Source: Candidatus Hydrogenedentota bacterium (GTDB lineage: Bacteria > Hydrogenedentota > Hydrogenedentia > Hydrogenedentales > JAEUWI01). From it: a DNA stretch of 64,000 nucleotides. The translations under genes were made by a program, and so were the position numbers. Below, piece after piece: positions 17,306 through 25,824 of this stretch (position 1 is the stretch's first letter; every line of letters starts with the position of its first letter). The stretch is taken from NCBI GenBank assembly GCA_016791475.1, contig JAEUWI010000033.1, forward strand, positions 22,760-86,759. Reading direction: 5' to 3'. The notes beneath the pieces were generated by a model. The model did no database searches. It had not been told where the DNA came from and worked only from the letters and a program-made list of their open reading frames with translations.

Positions 17306-18589
17306 ATGTCATTGAACAATTCAACCCTGGTGATAGCCACCGTAGCCGCCGCGTCTCTTGGCGTCGCCGTGGCGGTCGGGCTGGGCTGGAACCCGCTGGC
17401 CCCGCTCGTGCACGCGGCGGCCGACCCGGCAGCCGGCTCCGGCACCAAAATCGGCGCGGGTGCCCATGCCGACGGCCCCGTTACGATCCGCGCCTTTACC
17501 AAAGAGGGCGTCCTCGGCGATCCAGTCACGACCGACCCGCTGGTGCTGGACAATGCCGAATGGAAGAAGCGCCTGACGCCCACGCAGTATTACATTTTGC
17601 GCGAGAAGGGCACCGAGCGCGCCGGCACTGGAGCCTTGCTTAAGAACAGCAAAGAAGGCGTGTACACCTGCGCGGCCTGCAAGCTTCCCCTCTTCGAGTC
17701 GAAGGCCAAGTTTGACTCCGGCACGGGCTGGCCGAGCTATTTCCAACCCATCGCCAAGGAAAACGTGCTGGAGATATCGGACGATTCCCACGGCATGATT
17801 CGAACCGAAGTGGTCTGCGCCCGATGCGGTGGACATCTGGGGCACGTGTTCAACGACGGCCCCGATCCGACTGGTCTGCGCTATTGCATGAACTCTGAGT
17901 CGCTGGGCTTCACCGAAAACACAAAATTGGCGGAACTGGCGGAAGAAGTAAAACCCGCCACGAAAAAAGCCGATACGGCGAAGGAAAGTGACTCCATGTG
18001 GTTGCCCATGCCCACCAATGATGTGCCGCTGGCGGCGGAATCCGGCGAAGTCAAAGTGGTCTTTGCCGGGGGATGCTTCTGGTGCACCGAGGCCGTTTTT
18101 GAGGAGTTGGATGGCGTGAGCGCCGTCGTTTCCGGGTATACCGGCGGCGATGCCAAGCAAGCGAACTATAAAGCGGTCTGCACGGGCACCACGGGCCATG
18201 CGGAGGCCATCGAGATCACCTATGACCCCTCCAAGATTACCTACGGCGCGCTTCTCCGTGTATTTTTCACGACCCACGACCCCACCACCTTGAATCGTCA
18301 GGGCGCGGATCAGGGCACGCAATATCGCTCGGCGGTCTTCTACCAGGACGAGTCCGAAAAGGCGCGGGTGGAGTCGTATATCGCCGAATTGAACGCGTCT
18401 GGCAAGTTTGATGCGCCCATCGTCACCACCCTGGAACCCCTGACGGAATTCTACGAGGCTGAAGAGTATCATCAGGACTACGTGAAGCATAATCCCGGTC
18501 AGCCCTACATCCAGTTCAACGCTCTGCCCAAGGTCAAGAAACTGCACAAGATGCTGGAGGCGGATAAGAAGGCGGGCGAAAAGACCTGA
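17306..18589 (+). CDS. msrAB: Bifunctional methionine sulfoxide reductase MsrB-MsrA, exported
   Basis: This 427-aa protein repairs oxidised methionine. An N-terminal hydrophobic segment (about residues 8-26, [20 protein letters not shown]) indicates export or membrane anchoring. MsrB comes first (about 85-210), with zinc cysteines in CAACKLP and CARCGGHLG and the catalytic C194 in [10 protein letters not shown]. MsrA follows (about 250-415), with catalytic C257 in [11 protein letters not shown] and GYTGG. The MsrB-MsrA order is the less common one for such fusions. ATG at 17306 follows AGGAGG at 12 bases; an in-frame ATG at 17285 is possible. It stands alone between its own promoter and terminator. 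Confidence 0.92.
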   Translation: MSLNNSTLVIATVAAASLGVAVAVGLGWNPLAPLVHAAADPAAGSGTKIGAGAHADGPVTIRAFTKEGVLGDPVTTDPLVLDNAEWKKRLTPTQYYILREKGTERAGTGALLKNSKEGVYTCAACKLPLFESKAKFDSGTGWPSYFQPIAKENVLEISDDSHGMIRTEVVCARCGGHLGHVFNDGPDPTGLRYCMNSESLGFTENTKLAELAEEVKPATKKADTAKESDSMWLPMPTNDVPLAAESGEVKVVFAGGCFWCTEAVFEELDGVSAVVSGYTGGDAKQANYKAVCTGTTGHAEAIEITYDPSKITYGALLRVFFTTHDPTTLNRQGADQGTQYRSAVFYQDESEKARVESYIAELNASGKFDAPIVTTLEPLTEFYEAEEYHQDYVKHNPGQPYIQFNALPKVKKLHKMLEADKKAGEKT

Positions 18590-18612
18590 GCCCGTTCACA
18601 GGACAAACAATT

Positions 18613-18655
18613 GCGGCCCGTACTCCATATCGGATACGGGCCGCATGCATTTTTG
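18613..18655 (+). terminator. Terminator after msrAB
   Basis: GCGGCCCGTA (18613-18622) pairs with TACGGGCCGC (18635-18644), followed by ATGCATTTTT. It lies between convergent genes and could serve both. Confidence 0.75.
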
Positions 18656-18659
18656 AGCT

Positions 18660-19241
18660 TCAGTTGAGCGCGATTCCCTGGAGCGCCTCATTGACGGCAA
18701 CCAAGTCAAAGAATTCGGGATCCAGATCGTCTCCGACCCAGTCCAGAATCTCCTGTCGCTGCTGGTGCGCGGGGTCGGCCAGAATGACCAGCATCTGCTG
18801 GTAGCCGTGAATTCCACCGCTGTCCTCCATCGGGCAGGCCCGCTTGCCCGTTACGCATTCGGGATGATCGAGTACGGCGGTATTGCTCTCGATCTTCTCC
18901 ACGACGATTTCGTGTTCCCAACCGTCTCCGAAATCATACAGATACACCATCTTGTCTTTTTCCAGCGGGAGCACATCCTCAAGGGAGATATCACCCGCGT
19001 CGGCCAGACTGAGTTGCCACGACGCGTCCAGTTCCGTCAGATCGGTGTAGCGGGTGTCGTTCTTCTCAAACTGAAACAGGTGGCAGTTCTGCCAGCCCAT
19101 GGCGGACTGGATGGCATAGTGCAGGTCGAGCAGAGAGAATCCGCCGGCGATTTTCAGACGCCGCCAAATCGGCGGTTTCGATCCGTGGAGGGTAATTTTG
19201 AGGGTGTAGAGTTTCTCGGCCTCTAACTTCTTCGGTGCCAT
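18660..19241 (-). CDS. pRiA4b ORF-3-like protein
   Basis: This 193-aa protein matches the plasmid pRiA4b ORF-3/IS1096 TnpR-like family: LYTLKITLHGSKPPIWRRL at the start, FSLLDLHYAIQSAMGWQNCH, a YLYDFGDGWEHEI motif and CVTGKRACPMEDSGGIHGYQ. The biochemical function of the family is unknown. The ATG lies only 5 bases after the rtcR stop, so it is very likely cotranscribed with rtcR. The family is often scattered near mobile elements, but nothing here shows transposition. The start at 19241 was chosen because the MAPKKLEAEKLYTL beginning is typical; the frame is open further upstream within rtcR. Confidence 0.85.
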   Translation of the reverse strand: MAPKKLEAEKLYTLKITLHGSKPPIWRRLKIAGGFSLLDLHYAIQSAMGWQNCHLFQFEKNDTRYTDLTELDASWQLSLADAGDISLEDVLPLEKDKMVYLYDFGDGWEHEIVVEKIESNTAVLDHPECVTGKRACPMEDSGGIHGYQQMLVILADPAHQQRQEILDWVGDDLDPEFFDLVAVNEALQGIALN

Positions 19242-19246
19242 GCGGC

Positions 19247-20851
19247 TCACTTTCCGGTAATGCGTTGCCAATTCAGGTCGAACTTCGCCAGGTACTTTCC
19301 CAGCCGATCCGCATCGTTGGTTGATTTTCTTTTGGTTCGGGAGACAGAGAATAGTTGCCGGCCCGCCTCGGAGAGGCTGCGGCATTCGCGACAGACGCGA
19401 ACTACTTCCGCCAATTGTACTCGGTCGAAGGGGTCAATGTCGCCAATCTCCTCGGGACTCAATATCAGCTCCAGAATCTGCCGCCCCGGATCGTGGGCCG
19501 GACGGCTCCAGTCCCGCTTCAAGCGCTCCACCTCCCGCTCCACTTCCGCCACCGTAATTCGGCCGCCCGAGGCCAGGGTGCTCATGCGCGTTACCGCCGC
19601 GCCCAGATCGCGAAAGTTGCCGTTCCACCGGCCCTCCGGCCCTTTGGCAAACTTCAAAAAGCGCTTCAACGCTTCTTTGTTGAACTGGACATGACTCCCC
19701 CGACGCTGGGCCGTCTTCTCCAGTTCGTAGTCCAAATTCGGGGCAATGTCTTCCTTGCGATCGCGAAGGCCGGGCAGAGAAAAAGACCACAGATTGATGC
19801 GCGCCAGCAAGTCTTCTCGAAATCGCCCCTGCCGAACGCCTTCGGACAGATCGCGATTGCTGCCGCAGATGAGCTGAAAGTCACTCTGGGCGGGCAGGTC
19901 CGCACCGACGGGCAGGAAGCGCTTTTCTTCGATGGCCTGCAGGAGCATGGCCTGCTCATCCATGCCGAGCTCCCCCACTTCGTCCAGGAATAGCAGGCCA
20001 CGGTCGGCCGTGCGCAACAGCCCCGGACGATCACTGGTCGCCCCGGTGAAGGCGCCCCGCTTGTGACCGAAGAGTGTGGCCATCGCCGTATCTCCCCGCA
20101 GGGTGGCGCAGTTTACCGAAACAAAGGGGCCCTGGAGACGCTGGCGGAGCTGCTTCAGCTCGTAGATCTGTCGTGCGAGCTGAGACTTCCCCGCGCCGGT
20201 CGGGCCTGAGAGGAGAATCGGCTGGCGACTGTTCACCGCTACCTTCTCCACTTCTTCGATCAGGGCGTTGAAAGCCGCGTTGCGCGTATTGATACCAGAT
20301 TTAAGAAGCGATACATCGTCGCGCTGGTCCTGTTTAAAGCGCTTGGCAAGCTGATCGTAGCGGGAGAGATCGAGGTCGATGATTCCATAGCGACCCGGAC
20401 TGCGCGGCTCGTCCCCGCGCCCCGGCCCCGTCTGCACGAGGCGTCCGGGTATATACCGGGCCTCGGTCAGGAGAAAGAGACAAATCTGGGCCACATGGGT
20501 GCCCGTGGTCAGATGAACGAGGTATTCCTCTTTCTCCAAATCAAACGGATAGGCCCGGGCGAAGTCATGGAGGACGGAATAGACTTCCACGAAATCCCAC
20601 GGATCGTCGCAATGCACATCGTGAATCCGCACGGACGTATCCGGGCAGGCGGAGCCGATGTCGCGTTGCACACGTTCTGCGGTGCGCTGGTGCACGGGGT
20701 CCGAGAGGAGCTCGAATCGGTCGACGCGCAAATCGGGCTGTCTGCAGAGATCGACGGAGGGTCGCCACTTTTCCCAGCGCTTTTCCGCGCGACCAAGTCG
20801 ATCGAGGATGGTGCCGAGGAAGCCAATTACGACTATTTTCTTTTTAGCCAT
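19247..20851 (-). CDS. rtcR: RtcR, sigma-54-dependent activator of RNA-repair-type genes
   Basis: This 534-aa protein has the three RtcR parts. Residues 1-185 form the CARF-like sensor domain (IVVIGFLGTILDRLG, then HLTTGTHVAQICLFLL), known in E. coli to respond to RNA with 2',3'-cyclic phosphate ends. Residues 190-430 are the AAA+ domain: Walker A SGPTGAGKSQLA, the sigma-54-contact loop GAFTGATSD, Walker B LLFLDEVGEL, and R-fingers in FREDLLARINLW. The C-terminal part (RECRSLSEAGRQLFSVSR) is the helix-turn-helix region. Directly across the divergent spacer is a sigma-54 promoter facing the tRNA-like RNA and slipin gene, which is its likely target. No rtcA or rtcB is in the window. Confidence 0.95.
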   Translation of the reverse strand: MAKKKIVVIGFLGTILDRLGRAEKRWEKWRPSVDLCRQPDLRVDRFELLSDPVHQRTAERVQRDIGSACPDTSVRIHDVHCDDPWDFVEVYSVLHDFARAYPFDLEKEEYLVHLTTGTHVAQICLFLLTEARYIPGRLVQTGPGRGDEPRSPGRYGIIDLDLSRYDQLAKRFKQDQRDDVSLLKSGINTRNAAFNALIEEVEKVAVNSRQPILLSGPTGAGKSQLARQIYELKQLRQRLQGPFVSVNCATLRGDTAMATLFGHKRGAFTGATSDRPGLLRTADRGLLFLDEVGELGMDEQAMLLQAIEEKRFLPVGADLPAQSDFQLICGSNRDLSEGVRQGRFREDLLARINLWSFSLPGLRDRKEDIAPNLDYELEKTAQRRGSHVQFNKEALKRFLKFAKGPEGRWNGNFRDLGAAVTRMSTLASGGRITVAEVEREVERLKRDWSRPAHDPGRQILELILSPEEIGDIDPFDRVQLAEVVRVCRECRSLSEAGRQLFSVSRTKRKSTNDADRLGKYLAKFDLNWQRITGK

Positions 20852-20877
20852 TATTCTATCTCGCTATATTTTTCTCT

Positions 20878-20883
20878 AGTCAA
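20878..20883 (-). promoter_or_regulatory. Possible -35 box of rtcR
   Basis: TTGACT on the minus strand lies 27 bases upstream of the rtcR ATG. Seventeen bases on, only a weak -10 (GATAGA) is found, so this is tentative. Confidence 0.25.
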
Positions 20884-20946
20884 TGCCCAGCGAGAGCATA
20901 GGACATTTTCGCGCCTGAATCAATCATGACGACGCTAATCCCATGC

Positions 20947-20957
20947 GTTGCAGCAAC
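20947..20957. promoter_or_regulatory. Candidate upstream activator site
   Basis: GTTGCAGCAAC is a palindrome with a single central base, 34 bp upstream of the sigma-54 promoter and between the two divergent transcripts. It may be an RtcR binding site; the RtcR site is not well defined, so this is inference from position and symmetry. Confidence 0.3.
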
Positions 20958-20990
20958 TTGCATCCTGCCAACCGGGAGCAACTGGAAAGT

Positions 20991-21005
20991 TGGCACGGCT
21001 CCTGC
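20991..21005 (+). promoter_or_regulatory. Sigma-54 (RpoN) promoter
   Basis: TGGCACGGCTCCTGC matches the -24/-12 consensus: TGGCACG, four bases, a near TT, then GC, with exactly 10 bases between the GG and the GC. It faces the tRNA-like region and slipin and lies 140 bp from the rtcR start. Transcription should begin near 21017. Confidence 0.85.
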
Positions 21006-21251
21006 CTTAGAGAAGTCGTTGCCGATGCAGCCTCCGGGAGCACGGCAACCCCGAAAGTTTAATCAAGATATTCAGTGAAGCCCCGCAAGGCCGGAAGGTA
21101 CGCCGGGTTGAACTGAACGCTTGCCTCTAGGAGGCAGGCGCACATTGCTGACGCCCCGCGACCGGCGGCGCAGTTCGCCCATCGTATCCCCTGGGATGCG
21201 GGCTTGGCGGGCGGCGTACCGTGAACGGGTTCTGAACGCTGGTGTCAGGAA

Positions 21252-21319
21252 GGGTAATGGCCCCGGATGGGCCGGGTGGCCTGGCCACCACACAGGTTCG
21301 ACTCCTGTATTACCAACCA
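21252..21319 (+). ncRNA. tRNA-like element 1 with encoded CCA
   Basis: GGTAAT (21253-21258) pairs with ATTACC (21309-21314) as an acceptor-like stem, followed by AA-CCA. The T arm is perfect: ACAGG-TTCGACT-CCTGT. In place of D and anticodon arms there are two compact hairpins, GGCCC-CGGAT-GGGCC and GGTGGC-CTG-GCCACC. There is no usable anticodon loop, so it cannot decode; it mimics the top half of a tRNA. Confidence 0.65.
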
Positions 21320-21389
21320 CGGGTAGCTCAGTTGGTAGAGCATCGGACCAAGGATCCGAGAGTCGCGGGTTCGATTCCCGCCCCACACG
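21317..21389 (+). ncRNA. tRNA-like element 2 (pseudo-tRNA)
   Basis: TAGCTCAGTTGGTAGAGCA is a textbook D arm, followed by a 5-bp anticodon stem TCGGA/TCCGA with loop CCAAGGA and a perfect T arm GCGGG-TTCGATT-CCCGC. The acceptor stem is defective: only GGG (21321-21323) with CCC (21382-21384) pairs. Position 33 is C, not the universal U, and there is no CCA in place. Its 5' end overlaps the CCA of element 1. It is not a normal tRNA. Confidence 0.7.
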
Positions 21390-21764
21390 CCTCGAAAGCG
21401 TGTTACCTCGTTCCGCAAGGAACACCAGAATAGAACCGGAAGGGTGCGGGCGGCGAACGGGTTGCCGGACGTCCCGGACCGCGCCATTCGTGGCGCGCGA
21501 AAGGAAGAACGGCAGCACCTCAGGCACCATGCGGCGCGCGGATGCCGCCGTGTGCGAAACGCCAGGAAGCGTGGAACTCCCTCGGGAGACCAGCGCGGAA
21601 AGGCGGACCTTCGGGCCGCGTACTCCTCCGGGAATACGCGGGTAACACACGGCTCAAGCAGCGCCCCGTGCCGGAGGTGTGAAGGCCCGTCGTCGCCCGT
21701 GCCCCAAGGGTTAAAAATCATCATCAGGACCGATGAGGTCTGAACATACAAGGAGGTACACCCC

Positions 21765-22898
21765 ATGACGAACGTAATCACGGCTATTAAGGAACGCATC
21801 CTCAAGCGGGTCCATGTGCGCAAGCACGAATTCGGGCTTCGCGTTGACGAAGGCGAATTCACGAAGGTCCTCGGGCCCGGCGTGTACCGCGTAATCGACC
21901 CCATGAACCGGGTCACCGTGGACATCGCAAGCGAACGGGACGTTTACCTTCAGCATCGCCAGCTTGACGTGATCGTGAAGTCGGGCGCGCTGGAGGGCCG
22001 CGCGCTGGTTCTGGAACTTCAGGACAACGAGCGGGCGATCATCTCGGTAAATGGCCGGGTCCACAGCGTCATCGGCGCGGGCCTCTATGTGCTGCCGAAC
22101 ACCTTCAACAAGGTGGCGGCGGAAATTCTCACGACCGACGCGGTGCGGTTTGAGCACGCGAACCTGAACAACGTTCTGGCGGCTGCCGGTGCGGTGGCTG
22201 TCTTCGACAAGCATCAGGTGGACGAAGGTCGGGTGGGTCTGCTCTACCTCAACGGCGTGTTTCAGGAAGTGCTGACGCCGGGCCGCTATGCCTTCTTCAA
22301 GGGCGTGGGCGCGGTGAAGATTCAACTGGTCGATGTACGCGAGCGTGTACTGGACGTAGGCGGCCAGGAGATCATGACCGAGGACAAGGTTACGCTGCGG
22401 CTGAACGCCGTGGCGACGTATCGGGTGTGCGATCCGCGCCTCTATGCCGATGTGGCGGAGGATGCGGTGCAGGCCCTGTACCGGGATGCCCAGTTGGCGC
22501 TCCGGGCCACGGTGGGCACGCGCACCCTCGACACCCTGCTGGCGGAGAAGGACGCTGTAACCGATGAACTGGCGGAGGCCCTGCGCAAGCGGGCGGCCAC
22601 GCTGGGTATTGAAGTGCTCAGCGCCGGTATCCGGGACATCATCCTGCCGGGCGAAATGAAGGAACTGATGAACCGGGTGACCGAGGCGAAGAAGGCGGCG
22701 GAAGCCAACCTCATCGTCCGGCGCGAGGAAACGGCCGCCATGCGGAACCAGGCGAACACGGCGAAGGTGTTGGAAAACAACCCGACGCTGATGCGTCTGC
22801 GGGAGCTGGAGGTGCTCGAAAAGATCGCGGTTCACGCGAAGCTGAATGTTGTGCTGGGCGAAAAGGGCCTGGCCGACCGGGTGGTAAACCTGCTGTAG
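21765..22898 (+). CDS. Slipin (SPFH/band 7 protein)
   Basis: This 377-aa protein is a slipin of the type found in RtcR-controlled loci. Residues 25-150 hold a first beta-rich part (FGLRVDEGEFTKVLGPGVYR), and the SPFH domain follows (LLYLNGVFQEVLTPGRYAFF, LRLNAVATYRV, GIEVLSAGIRDIILPGEM), ending in a helical KKAAEANLIVRREETAAMRN coiled coil. There is no obvious N-terminal membrane helix, unlike stomatins, so membrane contact would be peripheral. SPFH proteins oligomerise on membranes and organise partners. AGGAGGT lies 10 bases before the ATG. It is the only protein gene downstream of the sigma-54 promoter before a terminator. Confidence 0.92.
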   Translation: MTNVITAIKERILKRVHVRKHEFGLRVDEGEFTKVLGPGVYRVIDPMNRVTVDIASERDVYLQHRQLDVIVKSGALEGRALVLELQDNERAIISVNGRVHSVIGAGLYVLPNTFNKVAAEILTTDAVRFEHANLNNVLAAAGAVAVFDKHQVDEGRVGLLYLNGVFQEVLTPGRYAFFKGVGAVKIQLVDVRERVLDVGGQEIMTEDKVTLRLNAVATYRVCDPRLYADVAEDAVQALYRDAQLALRATVGTRTLDTLLAEKDAVTDELAEALRKRAATLGIEVLSAGIRDIILPGEMKELMNRVTEAKKAAEANLIVRREETAAMRNQANTAKVLENNPTLMRLRELEVLEKIAVHAKLNVVLGEKGLADRVVNLL

Positions 22899-22915
22899 GC
22901 GGGGGGCGAAGGCGG

Positions 22916-22957
22916 ATCAGCCGGATTGGTCGAATCGGACCGATCCGGCTGATTTGG
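22916..22957 (+). terminator. Terminator-like hairpin after slipin
   Basis: ATCAGCCGGAT (22916-22926) and ATCCGGCTGAT (22943-22953) are perfectly complementary over 11 bp, with a smaller GGTC/GACC pair inside. The tail is short (TTTGG), so termination may be partial. Confidence 0.55.
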
Positions 22958-23116
22958 CCGTTCAATGACCCCCTATGCCCGACGGCAGCATTTTTCCTGC
23001 CTACCGCTCCCTGCGCGCGCCCCGCCTGTGGTACAATCCCCGGTCCGCGCCGCGCTTGCCCCTGGCATCGCGTCTGGCCGGCTTTATTGCGACCCGATGG
23101 ATACCCAGCAGCGCCC

Positions 23117-25795
23117 ATGACCCATGAACTTCGACTTACGCCCGGCGGCCAGTTGCGCTGGCAGACCCTGAACGACGACGCGAAGCACCTGGCCCCCCTG
23201 CAGAAGCACTTCGCCCACGACTGGCGCGAAGGGCTTTTCTCTCTTGCCGCCGCAAAGTACGACGTGGGCCCCTACCCTACCCTGATATTCTGGCAGGAAT
23301 TCGCCAGCCAGTACCTCACGGCGCTGTGCCATGTGGCGCCCTCGGCCCGAGACTGTTCTGTCCCGCCGCCGGACCAGGAGACCGCCGAGACGCTCGCGAT
23401 TAACGCCCCTCCCATGGTGGGTGGCGAATACCTTACCCCCGGGATGCTCGTGCGCATCTGGAAATCCCTGGATCGCTGGGTGGTGGACCAGTCCACGCTG
23501 GATGATGGACTGGACGCCTTTCTGCACGCCTGGGCCCCGAAATGGCGGCAGGTGGGCCAGGTTTGCTTTCACCTGGCGGAGAATCCCGCCGATCCGGAGC
23601 GTCCCTTCGCCTTTTTGAGCACCTATGCCCAAGGCTTCAGCACCGATGGCTCCCTCAAGCATCAGCCGCTGCGCAATGCCCTCGAGCAGTTTGCCGGCGA
23701 CAATAAACGAAGCGCCCTGCTCAAACTGCTCACGCCGGTCGAGCGCGCGGCGAAGGCGTGCCCCTGGCTTCGCGAGATGGTGGACTCAGGCGCTATCTAC
23801 CACGCCACGGCGTGGACCGCGTCGGAGGCGTACCGGCTCCTCCTCAGTGCGGAAACCCTGGAAGAATGCGGTCTTGCCCTGCGCCTGCCCAACTGGTGGA
23901 AGAAGCGGCCCCGTCCCCAGATAGCGGTTACGATTGGTGAACAGCGCAGCACCACCCTGGGCGCATCGGCGGTGCTGGACTTCAAGATGGAAGTCGCGCT
24001 GGGGGACGAAGCCCTGACGCGCGACGAGGTGGACATGCTCCTGGAAGGGGGCGATGGACTCGTGTTTCTTCGGGGACAGTGGATCGAAGTAAGCAAGGCC
24101 AAATTGAGTGAGGCGCTGGCCCACTGGCAGGTGATCGAGCGCGAAGCACAGGATGGCCACATCGACTTTATCGAGGGCATGCGTCTTCTCGCGGGCGCCT
24201 CGCGCGACCTTCGCCCCGACGAACACGCCGAGGAGGAGCGCCCCTGGGTTCACGTGGCGGCGGGGGAGGCGATGCACCGCATACTGACGGGCCTGCGTGA
24301 CCCGGCCAATCTCGAGCACTTGGGTTGCCCGCCGGGCCTCAAGGGCGAACTGCGCCCCTACCAGCGCGATGGCTTGAACTGGCTCCACTTCCTCTCTGAA
24401 CTGGGCCTGGGCGCCTGCCTCGCCGACGATATGGGCCTGGGAAAGACGGTGCAAGTGCTCGCGGCCATGCTGGTGCGCCGCAAGAGCGACGCGACGGTGG
24501 AGCGCCCGCCCGCACTGCTGGTCGTTCCCGCATCGCTCCTGGGGAACTGGAAGAGCGAATCCAACCGCTTTACACCCGCACTCCGCCTGGCGATCCTTCA
24601 TACTTCGGAGATGGAAGTGGATTCCATGGACGCCATCTCGGACGATCCGGAAGGTCGCCTCCGGGGGACCGATCTGGTCATGACCACCTATGGCATGGTG
24701 ACGCGGCTCGGCTGGCTGTCGGAGTTTGAATGGGACACGATCATCCTGGACGAGGCGCAGGCCATCAAGAACCCCGCCACGCGCCAGAGCAAAGCGATCA
24801 AGAAGCTGCGCGGCGGACGCCGCATAGCCCTCACCGGCACCCCCATCGAAAACCGCCTGGGCGACCTCTGGTCCCTCTTCGACTTTCTGAATCCGGGGTT
24901 GCTGGGGTCCGCAACGCAGTTCAAGGGCTTCCTCAAAAGTCTGGAGGCGCGGGAGCACGACCACTACGCCCCCCTGCGCAAACTGGTGAATCCCTATATC
25001 CTGCGACGACTCAAGACGGATCGGGCGATTATTTCGGACCTTCCCGACAAGACGGAAACGTCGCGTTTCTGCAACTTGACGCCCCTCCAGATTAAACTCT
25101 ATCAGCACACCGTCAACGCCATGGCCAACGCGCTGGAGTCCTCCGACGGCATGGCCCGTCGCGGCCTGGTGCTTAAGACCCTCACGCGGCTGAAGCAGAT
25201 CTGCAATCATCCGAGTCAGCTCACCGGCGATGGCGGCTACAGCGCGAAAGCGAGCGGTAAATTTCAGCGGCTGGCCGAGATCTGCGAAGAGCTCGCCGAA
25301 CGTCAGGAGCGCGTACTTATATTTACGCAGTTTCGCGAGATCATTCCGGCGCTGGGCGATCACCTGGCTTCCCTCTTCGGTCGCCCCGGCCTGGCGCTTC
25401 ACGGGGGCACCAGCGTGGGGAAACGGCGCGCCTTGGTGGATCAATTCCAAGAGGAAGACGGCCCGCCCTTCTTCATCCTGTCCATCAAAGCCGGTGGCAC
25501 CGGTCTCAACCTCACCGCCGCCTCGCACGTGATACATTTCGACCGCTGGTGGAACCCCGCGGTGGAAAACCAGGCCACGGACCGGGCATTTCGCATCGGC
25601 CAGCGAAAGAACGTGCTGGTTCACAAGTTCGTGACACTGGGCACCATCGAAGAGCGTATCGACGCGCTGATCGAAGAGAAGCGCCAGCTCTCCGCCGAGA
25701 TATTGTCGAACGACGGCGAGATTAATTTGACCGAGCTTTCCAACGATGAACTTATGAACCTTGTACGCCTTGACGTGAACCGCGCCGCGATTTGA
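23117..25795 (+). CDS. SNF2-family DEAD/DEAH-box helicase
   Basis: This 892-aa protein is a bacterial Swi2/Snf2 ATPase that moves along double-stranded DNA. Residues 1-400 form the SNF2-associated N-terminal region seen with SWIM partners. The motor shows Walker A LADDMGLGKTVQVLAAML (about 440), the DEAQ box IILDEAQAIKN, LTGTPIENRLGDLWSLFDFL, and in the second lobe FTQFREIIPALGDHL, ALHGGTSVGKRRALV, GGTGLNLTAASHVIHFD and ATDRAFRIGQ. The start at 23117 was chosen because MTHELRLTPGGQL is the typical opening; an in-frame ATG at 23087 lacks a ribosome site. The SWIM gene follows 29 bp on. Confidence 0.92.
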   Translation: MTHELRLTPGGQLRWQTLNDDAKHLAPLQKHFAHDWREGLFSLAAAKYDVGPYPTLIFWQEFASQYLTALCHVAPSARDCSVPPPDQETAETLAINAPPMVGGEYLTPGMLVRIWKSLDRWVVDQSTLDDGLDAFLHAWAPKWRQVGQVCFHLAENPADPERPFAFLSTYAQGFSTDGSLKHQPLRNALEQFAGDNKRSALLKLLTPVERAAKACPWLREMVDSGAIYHATAWTASEAYRLLLSAETLEECGLALRLPNWWKKRPRPQIAVTIGEQRSTTLGASAVLDFKMEVALGDEALTRDEVDMLLEGGDGLVFLRGQWIEVSKAKLSEALAHWQVIEREAQDGHIDFIEGMRLLAGASRDLRPDEHAEEERPWVHVAAGEAMHRILTGLRDPANLEHLGCPPGLKGELRPYQRDGLNWLHFLSELGLGACLADDMGLGKTVQVLAAMLVRRKSDATVERPPALLVVPASLLGNWKSESNRFTPALRLAILHTSEMEVDSMDAISDDPEGRLRGTDLVMTTYGMVTRLGWLSEFEWDTIILDEAQAIKNPATRQSKAIKKLRGGRRIALTGTPIENRLGDLWSLFDFLNPGLLGSATQFKGFLKSLEAREHDHYAPLRKLVNPYILRRLKTDRAIISDLPDKTETSRFCNLTPLQIKLYQHTVNAMANALESSDGMARRGLVLKTLTRLKQICNHPSQLTGDGGYSAKASGKFQRLAEICEELAERQERVLIFTQFREIIPALGDHLASLFGRPGLALHGGTSVGKRRALVDQFQEEDGPPFFILSIKAGGTGLNLTAASHVIHFDRWWNPAVENQATDRAFRIGQRKNVLVHKFVTLGTIEERIDALIEEKRQLSAEILSNDGEINLTELSNDELMNLVRLDVNRAAI

Positions 25796-25824
25796 GTTTC
25801 CCCCATGTGTGGAAAGGCTTAGCT

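Larger units (their letters stand above)
21017..21764 (+). ncRNA. Long structured leader RNA, RtcR/sigma-54 controlled
   Basis: The ~750 bases between the sigma-54 promoter and the slipin ATG have no convincing gene but many strong hairpins. A 9-bp long-range helix joins GGTACGCCG (21097-21105) and CGGCGTACC (21212-21220), enclosing TGCCTC-TAG-GAGGCA. Two tRNA-like elements follow (next entries). After them come ACACGC/GCGTGT, GTTCC-GCAA-GGAAC with a GNRA loop (21410-21423), and CGCGCCA-TTCG-TGGCGCG with a UUCG loop (21480-21497). This resembles the tRNA-like and Y-RNA-like RNAs known in RtcR-controlled RNA-repair operons of other bacteria, but no rsr (Ro60) gene is in the window. Confidence 0.7.

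Noticed and set aside
18097..18547. Prophage or integron signs around the ParE pair and msrAB
   Set aside because: No integrase, attC-like site or direct repeats were seen in 16500-18650.
21317..21389. A genuine tRNA-Leu (anticodon AAG)
   Set aside because: The acceptor stem has only three pairs, position 33 is not U, there is no long variable arm as in tRNA-Leu, and its 5' end overlaps the CCA of the preceding element.
21421..21700. Group II intron fragment (GTGCG-like start, GC-rich hairpins)
   Set aside because: No domain V-like hairpin and no reverse transcriptase; better seen as part of the leader RNA.
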